Part shown: piece by piece, positions 25,557-33,501 of the stretch
Layout of the letters: each line of letters opens with the position of its first letter
Position numbering within the stretch: the stretch's first letter is position 1
Origin: JASHVB01 sp035508435
Lineage (GTDB): Bacteria > Pseudomonadota > Alphaproteobacteria > Acetobacterales > Acetobacteraceae
NCBI GenBank assembly: GCA_035508435.1
Contig: DATJNA010000160.1
Span: 13,367-77,366 of the forward strand
Reading direction: 5' to 3'
DNA length: 64,000 nt
The notes under the pieces: model-generated
Databases searched by the model: none
What the model was told of the DNA's origin: nothing
What the model saw: the letters and a program-made list of their open reading frames with translations, nothing else
Program-made: the position numbers and the translations under genes

Positions 25557-27041
25557 TCAGCCCCTGGGCTGCAGCGCAGCGCGGATCTTCTGCAACCGTT
25601 CCGCGTCGATCATGCACGTTCCGGACGGATCGACCGGCAGCAGGACCCATTCCTGGTCGGGCGTGATCGCCAGAACGTCGTTGAACTTGTCCGGGTGGCG
25701 CACCAGGAAAATCGCGCGGGCAACCCTGGTGCCGGCGGATCCCGCCATCTCGCGCTCGATTTCGCGGTCGAATTGCTCCGCCCTGCGGTGGAGTTCAAGC
25801 CGCGGGCTTGCTGCCAGGCCGTTGATGCCCCGGTCGTTGATGGCGATCAGGATTGGCGCCTTCTCGGCTGCCGCCTGGCGAATCGCGCCGGGAATGGCGT
25901 TGGCCTTCACCGTCTCGAACAGCAGCGGATCAAAGTATGGGGTGAAGCCCTTGCGCAATATTGGACTGACATCGCTGATGCCGTCCTCCGCCTTCAGGAT
26001 CAGTGCGGGATTGCCCAGCCGCTGATGCAGCCAGGTCAGCAGCTCGGCGACCGAGTCCAAAGTAAACCACGGCCCGGTCGGGCCGGTGTCCAACTCCCGC
26101 AGCGGCTGGGCGTTGCCAACAACTGGCGCTGCATCGGCCGCGGTCCGCGGGACCCAGAACAGGGTCCGCGTCAAGGCCGCGTCCGACTCGTCGCGGGACA
26201 GACCGCTCTGCTGCAGCTTCAGGCGCAGGTCGATGCCGGATGGGTAGCCCTCGACGCGATTCCCGCCGTACAATGCCGCATCACAGGCTTGTACGAGCAG
26301 GGACGACGTGGCGGCTGCGACCGACCGGACAGCGGTGGCTGTCGCCGGATCGCGCCGGTCATGCCAGCCGTCGGCCAGCAATGTGTAGGGCAGCGTCGCC
26401 TGCAAGCGGTTCACCAGCTCGGCGACTGCCGCGGCAATATCGGCGGCAAAGCCTGCGGTCGGGCGGCCGGCGACGACTGCTTGCGGCGACTGCGACGCTG
26501 CTGTGGCCGGAGCTGTGCCGCCGGTGTCCACTGCGATCAGCGTCGGCAGGCGATGCTTCATGCGGGCGATCCAATCCTCCCATAGATTGGCTCTCTCCGG
26601 CACCACAGCGTCGGGCGGCAACAATCGCAGATCGTATTGCTGCAGCGTCTGATAGACGAAGCGCGGATGATGGGTCCCGAGCCAGTTCACCGCCCACTCG
26701 TCGCAGGTCACGACGTGGATCAGCGGCCGCCGGTTCTGTCCGCTCAATGAACCGAGCCTGCCGCCCGTGGCAAATTCGATCGCATCCTGGAATTCCTGCC
26801 AGGTGGTCTGATTATCGTGATATGCCTCGCTCAGCAGGCAGATGAACACGTCGCTGGCGCCGATGCGCTCGCGCAGGGCGATTGGCAGATCCGGGTCGCT
26901 TTCCGGCCGATCACGATAATCATAGACATTGAACGAGTGTTCAAACAGTTTCTTCGCGAGACTGACCCATCGTGTGGATACGACGCCATGACAATAGCTG
27001 AAGAACAGCTGGCTGCGTTTTTGCTCGGGCTTCTGTGCCAT
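25557..27041 (-). CDS. TIR-domain protein, putative NADase effector
   Basis: A 494-aa protein. Residues about 10-140 form a TIR-like domain: QLFFSYCHG (box 1), FNVYDYRDRPES, then DVFICLLSEAYHDNQTTWQEF, where Glu83 of WQE occupies the place of the catalytic Glu of bacterial TIR NADases. The remaining ~350 residues are unrecognised; they include a second alpha/beta segment with strands such as PILIAINDRG and RAIFLVRHPDKFNDV that resembles a degenerate TIR/Rossmann-like domain. ATG 27041 is preferred because it places box 1 ten residues in; a GTG at 27098 is possible. It lies 137 bp after the RipA-like gene and five bases before the STAND gene, which argues for a sensor-effector pair. Confidence 0.83.
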   Translation of the reverse strand: MAQKPEQKRSQLFFSYCHGVVSTRWVSLAKKLFEHSFNVYDYRDRPESDPDLPIALRERIGASDVFICLLSEAYHDNQTTWQEFQDAIEFATGGRLGSLSGQNRRPLIHVVTCDEWAVNWLGTHHPRFVYQTLQQYDLRLLPPDAVVPERANLWEDWIARMKHRLPTLIAVDTGGTAPATAASQSPQAVVAGRPTAGFAADIAAAVAELVNRLQATLPYTLLADGWHDRRDPATATAVRSVAAATSSLLVQACDAALYGGNRVEGYPSGIDLRLKLQQSGLSRDESDAALTRTLFWVPRTAADAAPVVGNAQPLRELDTGPTGPWFTLDSVAELLTWLHQRLGNPALILKAEDGISDVSPILRKGFTPYFDPLLFETVKANAIPGAIRQAAAEKAPILIAINDRGINGLAASPRLELHRRAEQFDREIEREMAGSAGTRVARAIFLVRHPDKFNDVLAITPDQEWVLLPVDPSGTCMIDAERLQKIRAALQPRG

Positions 27042-27178
27042 GGACGCGCCCCCCGGGCGTACGGCAAAGCGTTCGAGACGCCGCGACACCAAAACCACAG
27101 GCTAGGTCAGCCGACCGGTCGATGTCAATCTGCAATCGTCAGTTTCGCTACCGGATCAGTCACGCCGCCGGACGCCGG

Positions 27179-27679
27179 TTAGTAAATGCGCAGTGCCGAC
27201 AATAGTGCCGCGACATAACATAAGCCAAACACGACCGGAACGTATTGCTCGATACGGGTAAGCTGAAGATACGCTCTGCCACCGCCATGATTGATATAGT
27301 GCCATTCCAGCTCGAACAACCGCGCGGGCAATCTGGACTCGATTTCGCGGATCACCGCGAACTTCGCGCTGTTCAACGCCCGATACGACCGCACGAGGAG
27401 ATACCACGCAGCGGCGATCAGCATTCCGGCGACCGGCACGATCCACACCCATGGCGCGCGCTGCACACCGGACGTGGTCTGCTGCGACAGCAGGAAACCG
27501 TAAACGGTGATCAGCGATGTATTGACGGTCAACAACAAGGTATGAGCGGCGCCGCGTCGATCGCTGATCTTGTTCGTCGTGTCCACGTACAACTTGTATT
27601 GCTCCAGCAACAACCTGGTGTAGTCCTCGCCAAAGTCATGGTTCGAGAACCAGCCGGCCGGAGTCCCCGTATCGGTCAT
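27179..27679 (-). CDS. RipA-family-like two-TM membrane protein
   Basis: A 166-aa membrane protein. The N-terminal part is a soluble helix with LLLEQYKLYVDTTNKISDRR, a pattern I associate with the RipA family of octameric membrane proteins and, more loosely, with SLATT-type two-helix effectors. Two helices follow (HTLLLTVNTSLITVYGFLL and WVWIVPVAGMLIAAAWYLLV), then a cytoplasmic segment, and a last hydrophobic stretch (VPVVFGLCYVAALLSAL). It is the first gene of the TIR-STAND run on the same strand. Membrane proteins in this position of conflict operons may act as a pore or as a membrane anchor for the complex. Family assignment is from memory of the motif and is moderate. Confidence 0.72.
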   Translation of the reverse strand: MTDTGTPAGWFSNHDFGEDYTRLLLEQYKLYVDTTNKISDRRGAAHTLLLTVNTSLITVYGFLLSQQTTSGVQRAPWVWIVPVAGMLIAAAWYLLVRSYRALNSAKFAVIREIESRLPARLFELEWHYINHGGGRAYLQLTRIEQYVPVVFGLCYVAALLSALRIY

Positions 27680-27716
27680 GCATCAAGCATAGCGCGGTGA
27701 TCCGCAGCCGGACAAG

Positions 27717-27870
27717 GCAGCCTTGGTGCGTGGGCAGCCTTGGTGCGTGGGCAGCCTTGGTGCGTGGGCAGCCTTGGTGCGTGCGCAGCCTTGGTGCGTG
27801 GGCAGCCTTGGTGCGTGCGCAGCCTTGGTGCGTGCGCAGCCTTGGTGCGGCACGCAGCCTTGCTGCGGCA
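27717..27870. repeat. 17-bp tandem array upstream of the TIR-STAND operon
   Basis: Eight units at 17-bp steps from 27717 to 27836 (consensus GCAGCCTTGGTGCGTGG) and a ninth at 27854. The third-last base alternates between G and C among units, and the last two units are diverged. It fills most of the gap between the hyuA stop and the start of the RipA-like gene, 38 bp from that start, so it sits in the presumed promoter region. There are no spacers. Confidence 0.95.
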
Positions 27871-27936
27871 TCGGCGGCAGACGACGCCTTGCCGACGGCC
27901 GTCGCGCCAGCATGCCGGCGCACGCCGGTCGGGCCG

Positions 27937-29970
27937 TCACACCGTCAGTTGCAACCAGCCGCCGCCATCCATCCGGCCATGATCGCCGGCCCGCAGCAAC
28001 ACCGTCGTGGTGGCGGACTCGACGATGCAGGGACCCGGCAAGGCCTGGCCGGCACCCAGCATTGCGAAATCGAACACCGGCACACGGCACCAGCCGTCGA
28101 GCCAGACGCGCCTGTGGCCCTTGGCCTCGGCCGGTTCAACCTCCGACCGCGCCGCCGCCACCGCGGCCGCCGGCAATCGCCCGGTGACCGAGACCCGGGC
28201 GTTCACCAGCACCACATCCTGGTCCGGCAGCGCATAGGTGTAGAGCGCCTCATGCGCGCGGTGGAATGCCGCCTCGATGCGTTTCGCCAGGTCCGGCGCC
28301 TGCCAGTCCATCGCCGCCAGATCCACCGCGATCTCGAATACTTGCTCGCCATAGCGCATGTCGGCGGAGCGGCGCACCGACACCTCCCCATCGAACCACG
28401 CCAGCCTGCGCCGCCCCTCCTGCTCCATCGCCGCGAACGCCGCACGCAGCGCCACCACGTCAATGCCGCCGGTCTGCTGCTGGCTGCGCATCAGCTCGAT
28501 ACGCAGGTCGGTGTTCAGCATGCCCCAGGCGGACAGCACCGATGCCGCCACCGGCACCACCACGCGGCCGATACCCAATTCCGCCGCCACCGATGCGACA
28601 TGCAGCCCCGCCGCCCCGCCGAAGGCGAGCAAAGTGAAGCCGCGCGGGTCGACCCCCCGGCGCACCGTCGCCACGCGCACCCCATCCGCCATGCGGGTAT
28701 TCACCAGACGGTGGATGCCGAATGCCGCTTGCTCGACGGACAGCCCCAGCGTCCGGGCGACCGCCTGCACCGCCGCTGTCGCCGCTGCCGTGTCGAGGCG
28801 ACGCTGGCCGCCGAGGAAATTCGCCGGATCGAGGTAGCCGAGCACGAGATTGGCGTCGGTCACCGTCGCGGCGGTGCCGCCCTGGCCATAGCAGGCCGGC
28901 CCGGGATCGGCGCCCGCGCTCTCCGGCCCCACCGCCAGCAGCCCCGCCCGGTCCACCCGGCCAATCGAGCCGCCACCGGCGCCCAGTGTCACGATGTCCA
29001 GCCCCGGCAGCGCAATGCGTGCATCGGCCACGGTCTTGCCGGCGGCGAGCGTCGGTTCCCCATTGCGCACGAGGGCGATGTCGGTGGAGGTGCCACCCAT
29101 GTCGAATGCGATCAGGTCACGCGCGACGCCGGCCCGCGCCAGTGCCACCGCCGCGGCGACGCCCCCGGCGGGTCCGGAGAGCGCAGTGCCGGCGGCAAGG
29201 CGGATCGCCTCCGGCACCGACGCGACGCCGCCATGCGACAGGATCACCAGCAGCTCGCCCCGGAACCCCGCCTGCCCGAGCCGCTCCCCGAGCCGCTCCA
29301 GGTAGTTCCGGATCACCGGCCCGACCGCGGCATTCGCGACGGTGGTGGAAAAGCGTTCGAATTCCTTGATCTGCGGCAGCACGTCTGACGAGGCAGTGAC
29401 GTAGGCGTGCTGCAGTCGCGCCCGCACGGCGCTGGCGGCCGCATGCTCGTGGGCGGGGTTGCGCCACGCGTGCAGGAAACAGACGGCGACCGCCGCCACG
29501 CCTGCCGCGGCAAGCCGATGCAGCGCGGCATCGAGCGAGGCCGCATCCAGCGGCGTGGCAATGCTGCCGTCCGCACGGATTCGCTCGCGAACCGGCAGGC
29601 GGAGCTGGCGTGGCACCAGCGGATCCGGCGGCACCATGCGGAGATTGTAGCGGTCCGGCTTCAGGCCCTCGCGCATCTCGATGATGTCGCGATGCCCCTC
29701 GGTGGTGAGCATGCCGACGCGCGCCGCCTTGCCCTCGAGCAAGGCGTTGGTGGCGACCGTGGTGCCGTGGACGATGCGGCTGGCGCCTGACAGCATGGCT
29801 TGCGTGGTGAGGCCGATCGTGTCGGCGGCGAGGGCCAGGGCCGCCAGCACGCCCTCCGACTGATCGCGTGGCGTGGAGGCGGCCTTGGCGGTGACGGTGC
29901 GGCCGTCCGAGGTCGCGACGACAATGTCGGTGAAGGTGCCGCCGACATCGATGCCGATCGTGTAGGTCAT
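27937..29970 (-). CDS. hyuA: Hydantoinase A / oxoprolinase subunit
   Basis: A 677-aa HyuA-family protein, the ATP-binding partner of HyuB. The N-terminal domain has TIGIDVGGTFTDIVV and IVHGTTVATNALLEGKAA (about 1-180); the central domain has LIAFDMGGTSTDIALV and VTLGAGGGSIGRVDRAG (about 200-490); the C-terminal domain ends in DHGRMDGGGWLQLTV. All three actin-like phosphate loops are present. It would pair with the HyuB at 13222-14991, about 13 kb away on the opposite strand; the two are normally adjacent. The start ATG 29970 has no strong ribosome binding site. Confidence 0.93.
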   Translation of the reverse strand: MTYTIGIDVGGTFTDIVVATSDGRTVTAKAASTPRDQSEGVLAALALAADTIGLTTQAMLSGASRIVHGTTVATNALLEGKAARVGMLTTEGHRDIIEMREGLKPDRYNLRMVPPDPLVPRQLRLPVRERIRADGSIATPLDAASLDAALHRLAAAGVAAVAVCFLHAWRNPAHEHAAASAVRARLQHAYVTASSDVLPQIKEFERFSTTVANAAVGPVIRNYLERLGERLGQAGFRGELLVILSHGGVASVPEAIRLAAGTALSGPAGGVAAAVALARAGVARDLIAFDMGGTSTDIALVRNGEPTLAAGKTVADARIALPGLDIVTLGAGGGSIGRVDRAGLLAVGPESAGADPGPACYGQGGTAATVTDANLVLGYLDPANFLGGQRRLDTAAATAAVQAVARTLGLSVEQAAFGIHRLVNTRMADGVRVATVRRGVDPRGFTLLAFGGAAGLHVASVAAELGIGRVVVPVAASVLSAWGMLNTDLRIELMRSQQQTGGIDVVALRAAFAAMEQEGRRRLAWFDGEVSVRRSADMRYGEQVFEIAVDLAAMDWQAPDLAKRIEAAFHRAHEALYTYALPDQDVVLVNARVSVTGRLPAAAVAAARSEVEPAEAKGHRRVWLDGWCRVPVFDFAMLGAGQALPGPCIVESATTTVLLRAGDHGRMDGGGWLQLTV

Positions 29971-30304
29971 TGCGGCAGGGTGACGTGGGCGGCGGGTTGG
30001 AGCAAGCGCGCGCCCTGCCCGGCGTCACCGCGGTTGCCGCGTCGCTGCCCTGCCAACGGGAAACACTGCGTCGCTACCCTGGCAACAGGAAACCAGGTCT
30101 CCCCCTCCCCTTGGGGAAGGGCCAGGGGGCGGGGCAGGGGGAGGGGCAGGGGGCGGGGCAGCGGGAGGGGTCGAAACATGACCCACGCTGCGACCCCGCC
30201 CCATTCCTCGAGGGGAGGCGGACGCTGCTATCGTGTCATGCAACCGCGGGTCGGCCGCCCCGGCCGGTGGCAACTCGCAACGGCATCCATCGCGGACGAT
30301 CCGG
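29971..30304. other. 334-bp intergenic region with G-rich tracts
   Basis: Between hyuA and the crotonase, both on the minus strand. No gene is supported. It contains the G-rich tract described separately and a CCCCCTCCCC/GGGGAAGGG hairpin related to the repeats at 19290-19412. The hyuA promoter should lie here. Confidence 0.55.
30118..30170 (+). repeat. G-run tract with G-quadruplex potential
   Basis: Successive runs of four or five G (AGGGGGCGGGGCAGGGGGAG and onward) form a roughly 12-bp repeat. At least six G-runs lie within about 50 bases on the plus strand, so the sequence can in principle fold as a quadruplex. It lies upstream of hyuA. Confidence 0.6.
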
Positions 30305-31078
30305 CTACCCGAGCGGCCGCCCATGCCTGGCAATGAACTCCGGGAACGCATCGGCGGCCTTGGCGCCACGCATCACGTGCGTGGTGTAGTCCTTCTCCTC
30401 CGCCCACTGCCCTTCCAGGTCCTTGCCCTTCTGGCGCAGCAGCAGTGCCTTCACCCCCATCACCGCGCCGCGGTGATTGGCCGCGATCATGCGCGCGATC
30501 TCCATCGTCTTGGCGCGAAGCTCTGCACGCGGCACCAGATGATTGAGCAATCCGATGCGATACGCCTCCTCCGCCGCCACCACCCGCGCGGTGAACAACA
30601 GCTCCTTCGCGATTGGCCAGCCCACCTGGTTCGGCAGCGTCCAGGTGCTGTTGATCCGCCCATAGGCCGCCGCCAGGAAGCGGAATTTCGTCGCCTCGCA
30701 CCCCACCCGCATGTCCAGCGACGAGGCCAGCACCGCCGCGCCGCCATAGGCCAGCCCGTTCATCATGCCGATGGTCGGCTTGGCGCACGCGCTGATCTCG
30801 TAGCTGCGGCGCGGATTGCTCATCGCATCCAGCTCCGCCTGCGAGAAGCGCGCATCGTCCGCGCGTTGCTCGTGGATGTCGCCGCCGGCGGAAAACGCCC
30901 GCTCGCCGGAGCCGGTGATGACTATGCAGCCGATCGCCTCATCCGCGTCCATCGCCTTCACCGCATGGTGCAGTTCCTGCGACAGCTTGCGGTTCATCGC
31001 GTTCAACACGTCGGGGCGGTTCAGCGTGATGATGCCGACGCCGTCGTCGCTCTCGACCAGAATATGCTCATAGTCCAT
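30305..31078 (-). CDS. Enoyl-CoA hydratase/isomerase (crotonase) family protein
   Basis: A 257-aa crotonase-fold protein. The oxyanion-hole segments are present: ERAFSAGGDIHE (about 60-71) and GLAYGGAAVLASSLDMRVG. ATG 31078 has GGGGAGG upstream. In enoyl-CoA hydratases the segment after KFRF normally reads PE-x-x-x-G and supplies a catalytic Glu; here it reads LAAAYGRINSTWTLP, with no Glu. It may therefore be an isomerase, hydrolase or decarboxylase rather than a hydratase. It diverges from the VOC gene across 77 bp that must hold two promoters. Confidence 0.87.
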   Translation of the reverse strand: MDYEHILVESDDGVGIITLNRPDVLNAMNRKLSQELHHAVKAMDADEAIGCIVITGSGERAFSAGGDIHEQRADDARFSQAELDAMSNPRRSYEISACAKPTIGMMNGLAYGGAAVLASSLDMRVGCEATKFRFLAAAYGRINSTWTLPNQVGWPIAKELLFTARVVAAEEAYRIGLLNHLVPRAELRAKTMEIARMIAANHRGAVMGVKALLLRQKGKDLEGQWAEEKDYTTHVMRGAKAADAFPEFIARHGRPLG

Positions 31079-31155
31079 CGTCGCCTCCCCTCGTGCCGCG
31101 GCGAGTGTATTGTCGCGCGCGGCGCGCCGGCAATGCCATGTCCCGGAGGACCGTC

Positions 31156-32079
31156 ATGCTCGCCACCCCAGGCTTCCACCACCTGCATCTGAATTCGAGC
31201 GATCCGGATGCGGCGATCGAGTGGTATGTCCGCCAGTTCCCCGCCACGCGCCGCGCCGACTGGCACGGCCACAAGGCCTTGCTCTCGCCCAACAGCGTGT
31301 TGCTGTTATTCCAGCAGGCCGACGCGCCGCCCGCCCGCGAACCGCAAAGCGCGATCTGGCATTTCGGCTGGCACGTCACCGACGCCCGCGCCAGCCTGGC
31401 CGAGTATCAGCGCCGGCCGGACGTGACGCTGCTGCCGCTCTATACCACGGACGAAGGCGGCTCCGTGCTGATCAGCAGCGACTCCTGGCCCGGCACCGGC
31501 GGCGTGCCCGGACGCACGCGCGCTCAGATCGAGGAGGCGAAGCGGGCCGGCATCAAGCCAACGGGCGGCGGCGGCTTCGTCTATATGCGCGGTCCCGACA
31601 ACGCGCTGGTCGAATTCGCCGGCAACCACCCCACCGAGCGCTTCAACCACGTGCATCTGTATCAGCAGGATCCGCTGTGTGCCTTGTTATGGTATCAGCG
31701 GCATCTCAATGCGCCGGTGCGTGCCGGCGTCTCGGCACAGGCACTGACCGAGGCGAACTGCCAGGTGCCGCGCGGCGCGGAACGTTCCTGGCCGGCATTG
31801 AACCGCGAGGGCATGTTCCGCGCGCCGCGCGCCGGGGTGGAATTCGGCGACGTGGTGCTGACCTGGTACCCGAACCAGGGCGACCAGCCGCTGGTGCCCA
31901 GCCGCGGCCAGTTGCAGGACCATATCGCGCTGAGCGTGACCGATCTCGACGCCTGGATCGAGAAGCTCGACAGCGAGGGCGTTGCGATACTCGCGCCGCC
32001 CTATCCGCTCGGCGATACCCGTGCCGCCATGATCGCGGGGCCAAGCCAGGAGGCGTTGGAACTGGTCGAAGTCAGATAG
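31156..32079 (+). CDS. VOC-superfamily (glyoxalase/dioxygenase-fold) protein
   Basis: A 307-aa protein of two or three VOC modules. The first begins FHHLHLNSSDPDAAIEWYVRQFP; a later one begins RFNHVHLYQQDPLCALLWYQRHL; the C-terminal part has LQDHIALSVTDLDAWIEKLDSEG. The recurring His after the first strand and a late Glu (ALELVEVR) are typical metal ligands, so a metal-dependent glyoxalase, dioxygenase or isomerase reaction is likely. ATG 31156 follows CGGAGGA. The gene faces the crotonase across a short divergent promoter region. Substrate unknown. Confidence 0.85.
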   Translation: MLATPGFHHLHLNSSDPDAAIEWYVRQFPATRRADWHGHKALLSPNSVLLLFQQADAPPAREPQSAIWHFGWHVTDARASLAEYQRRPDVTLLPLYTTDEGGSVLISSDSWPGTGGVPGRTRAQIEEAKRAGIKPTGGGGFVYMRGPDNALVEFAGNHPTERFNHVHLYQQDPLCALLWYQRHLNAPVRAGVSAQALTEANCQVPRGAERSWPALNREGMFRAPRAGVEFGDVVLTWYPNQGDQPLVPSRGQLQDHIALSVTDLDAWIEKLDSEGVAILAPPYPLGDTRAAMIAGPSQEALELVEVR

Positions 32080-32093
32080 CGGACGCTACCATA

Positions 32094-32208
32094 TCATTGC
32101 GAGGGCCGCGAGCGAAGCGCGGCGGGACGAAGCAACCTCGGTCGCGTGGCGCACGGACTTTTCGAGCATTCCTCAACCGAGCTTGCTTCGGCCCGGGCCT
32201 CGCAATGA
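32094..32208. repeat. Palindromic 115-bp dispersed element, copy 1
   Basis: The ends are an 11-bp inverted repeat (TCATTGCGAGG at 32094 and CCTCGCAATGA ending at 32208). Inside is GACGAAGCAACCTCGGTCG. A second copy lies at 37197-37317 and fragments at 35388-35440. It overlaps the 3' end of the minus-strand SDR gene. Confidence 0.8.
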
Positions 32209-33270
32209 CAAAAGGCGTCGCTCGCGCGCAACCGATGACAGCCGGCGGCGCCTCCCGCGCGCAACCAACGACAGCGGTCGGCGTCGCTCCGCTGCGATGA
32301 TGGCGGCCACCGCCATGCTTGCAATCGCCAACAGTCCGCACGCCAAAGCGCCGCGGTGCTTGCTCGCGGCAAATTCGACGCTCGCGTCCTTCGCCCGCGC
32401 ATCGAACCGCCCATGCGCGCCATAATCGCCCGGCACGCTGTCAAACAGATTCGCCGGCGCGTCCGGCGGATTGGGTTCCCGTGTCAACTGGCCGGCATAG
32501 CCCGACCGCGCCAGATAGCGATCGAGCCATCCCGGCGCGATCCGGTTGGCCACGATCGCCACCGCCGTCGGCAACCCGACCCAGACCTCGCGCCGTCGGT
32601 GGAACGCGGCAAACACGATGGCGCGCGCCGCGACTTCGGGCTGGAAGATCGGCGGCACCGGCTGCGGCCGCCGCTCCATCCTGTTCAGCGCCCACTCGAA
32701 TTGCGGCGTGTTCATCGCCGGCAGGTGAACCATGGTCAGGTGCACGCGCACGCCATCGTGCAGCAGTTCCGTGCGCAGCGCATCGGTGAAGCCGCGCACG
32801 GCATATTTCGCGCCGCAATAGGCCGATTGCAGCGGAATCGCCCGATACGCCAGCGCCGAGCCGATGTTGACGATGGTTCCCTCGTTGCGCGGCCGCATGC
32901 GTGCCAGCGCCGCCATGGTGCCGTTCACCTGGCCGAGATACGTCACTTCCGTCGCGCGCCTGAACTCGTCGGGCGCAATTTCGTGCACCGGCGCGAAGAT
33001 CGTCGCCATGGCATTGTTCACCCAGACATCGATCGGCCCCAACGCCGCCTCGATCCGTGACGCCGCCGCATCCACCGCCGCGAAGTCGGCCACGTCCGCC
33101 GCCACCGCCACGGCGCGCACCCCCATCGCCTGCAGTTCCGCCGCCGCACGCCCCAACCGTTCCTCGTTGCGCGCGATCAGCCCGACGTCGCAGCCGTTCC
33201 GCGCGAATTCGGCCGCGGCCGCGCGCCCGACGCCCGCGCTGGCACCGGTGATCACCACGAGTTTCGACAT
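32173..33270 (-). CDS. SDR oxidoreductase with C-terminal membrane helix
   Basis: A 365-aa SDR. The N-terminus has VVITGASAGVGRAAAAEFA (NAD(P) binding), NNAM replaces the usual NNAG, and SAYCGAKYAVRG holds the YxxxK catalytic pair. The C-terminal extension after about 260 (GYAGQLTREPNPP and LFDSVPGDYGAHGRFD) is found in a group of membrane-tailed SDRs, and GALACGLLAIASMAVAAIIAA is the membrane helix. The last ~35 residues are Arg/Ser-rich and are encoded by tandem repeats and the palindromic element at 32094-32208, so the native stop has probably been lost. ATG 33270 is chosen from homology; the frame runs open for another 2 kb upstream only as an antisense shadow. Confidence 0.86.
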   Translation of the reverse strand: MSKLVVITGASAGVGRAAAAEFARNGCDVGLIARNEERLGRAAAELQAMGVRAVAVAADVADFAAVDAAASRIEAALGPIDVWVNNAMATIFAPVHEIAPDEFRRATEVTYLGQVNGTMAALARMRPRNEGTIVNIGSALAYRAIPLQSAYCGAKYAVRGFTDALRTELLHDGVRVHLTMVHLPAMNTPQFEWALNRMERRPQPVPPIFQPEVAARAIVFAAFHRRREVWVGLPTAVAIVANRIAPGWLDRYLARSGYAGQLTREPNPPDAPANLFDSVPGDYGAHGRFDARAKDASVEFAASKHRGALACGLLAIASMAVAAIIAAERRRPLSLVARGRRRRLSSVARERRLLSLRGPGRSKLG

Positions 33271-33333
33271 GCATGCTCTCTCCAACCGTCGCACATCGAA
33301 ACGGCCCGCCCGGCATTCGGTTGGATCAACCGC

Positions 33334-33381
33334 GCGTGGCTCGCTGCGCGCGTGGCTCGCTGCATGTGTGGCTCGCTGCCT
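33334..33381. repeat. 16-bp tandem repeat, three copies
   Basis: Units at 33334, 33350 and 33366 (GCGTGGCTCGCTGCGC and variants) lie in the divergent promoter region between the SDR and the ThDP enzyme. Confidence 0.85.
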
Positions 33382-33501
33382 CACCGCCGCTTTCAGCGCT
33401 CCGTGATCAGGCGGCTGCAACGGTGACGCCGCGGCTGGCGTTGCTGGCACGACGCGGCCCGCTGCGGCCGCGCATGGAGCAAGCGATCGGGGCAGGCGGA
33501 C

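Noticed and set aside
27717..27870. CRISPR array
   Set aside because: The 17-bp units abut each other with no spacers and there are no cas genes.
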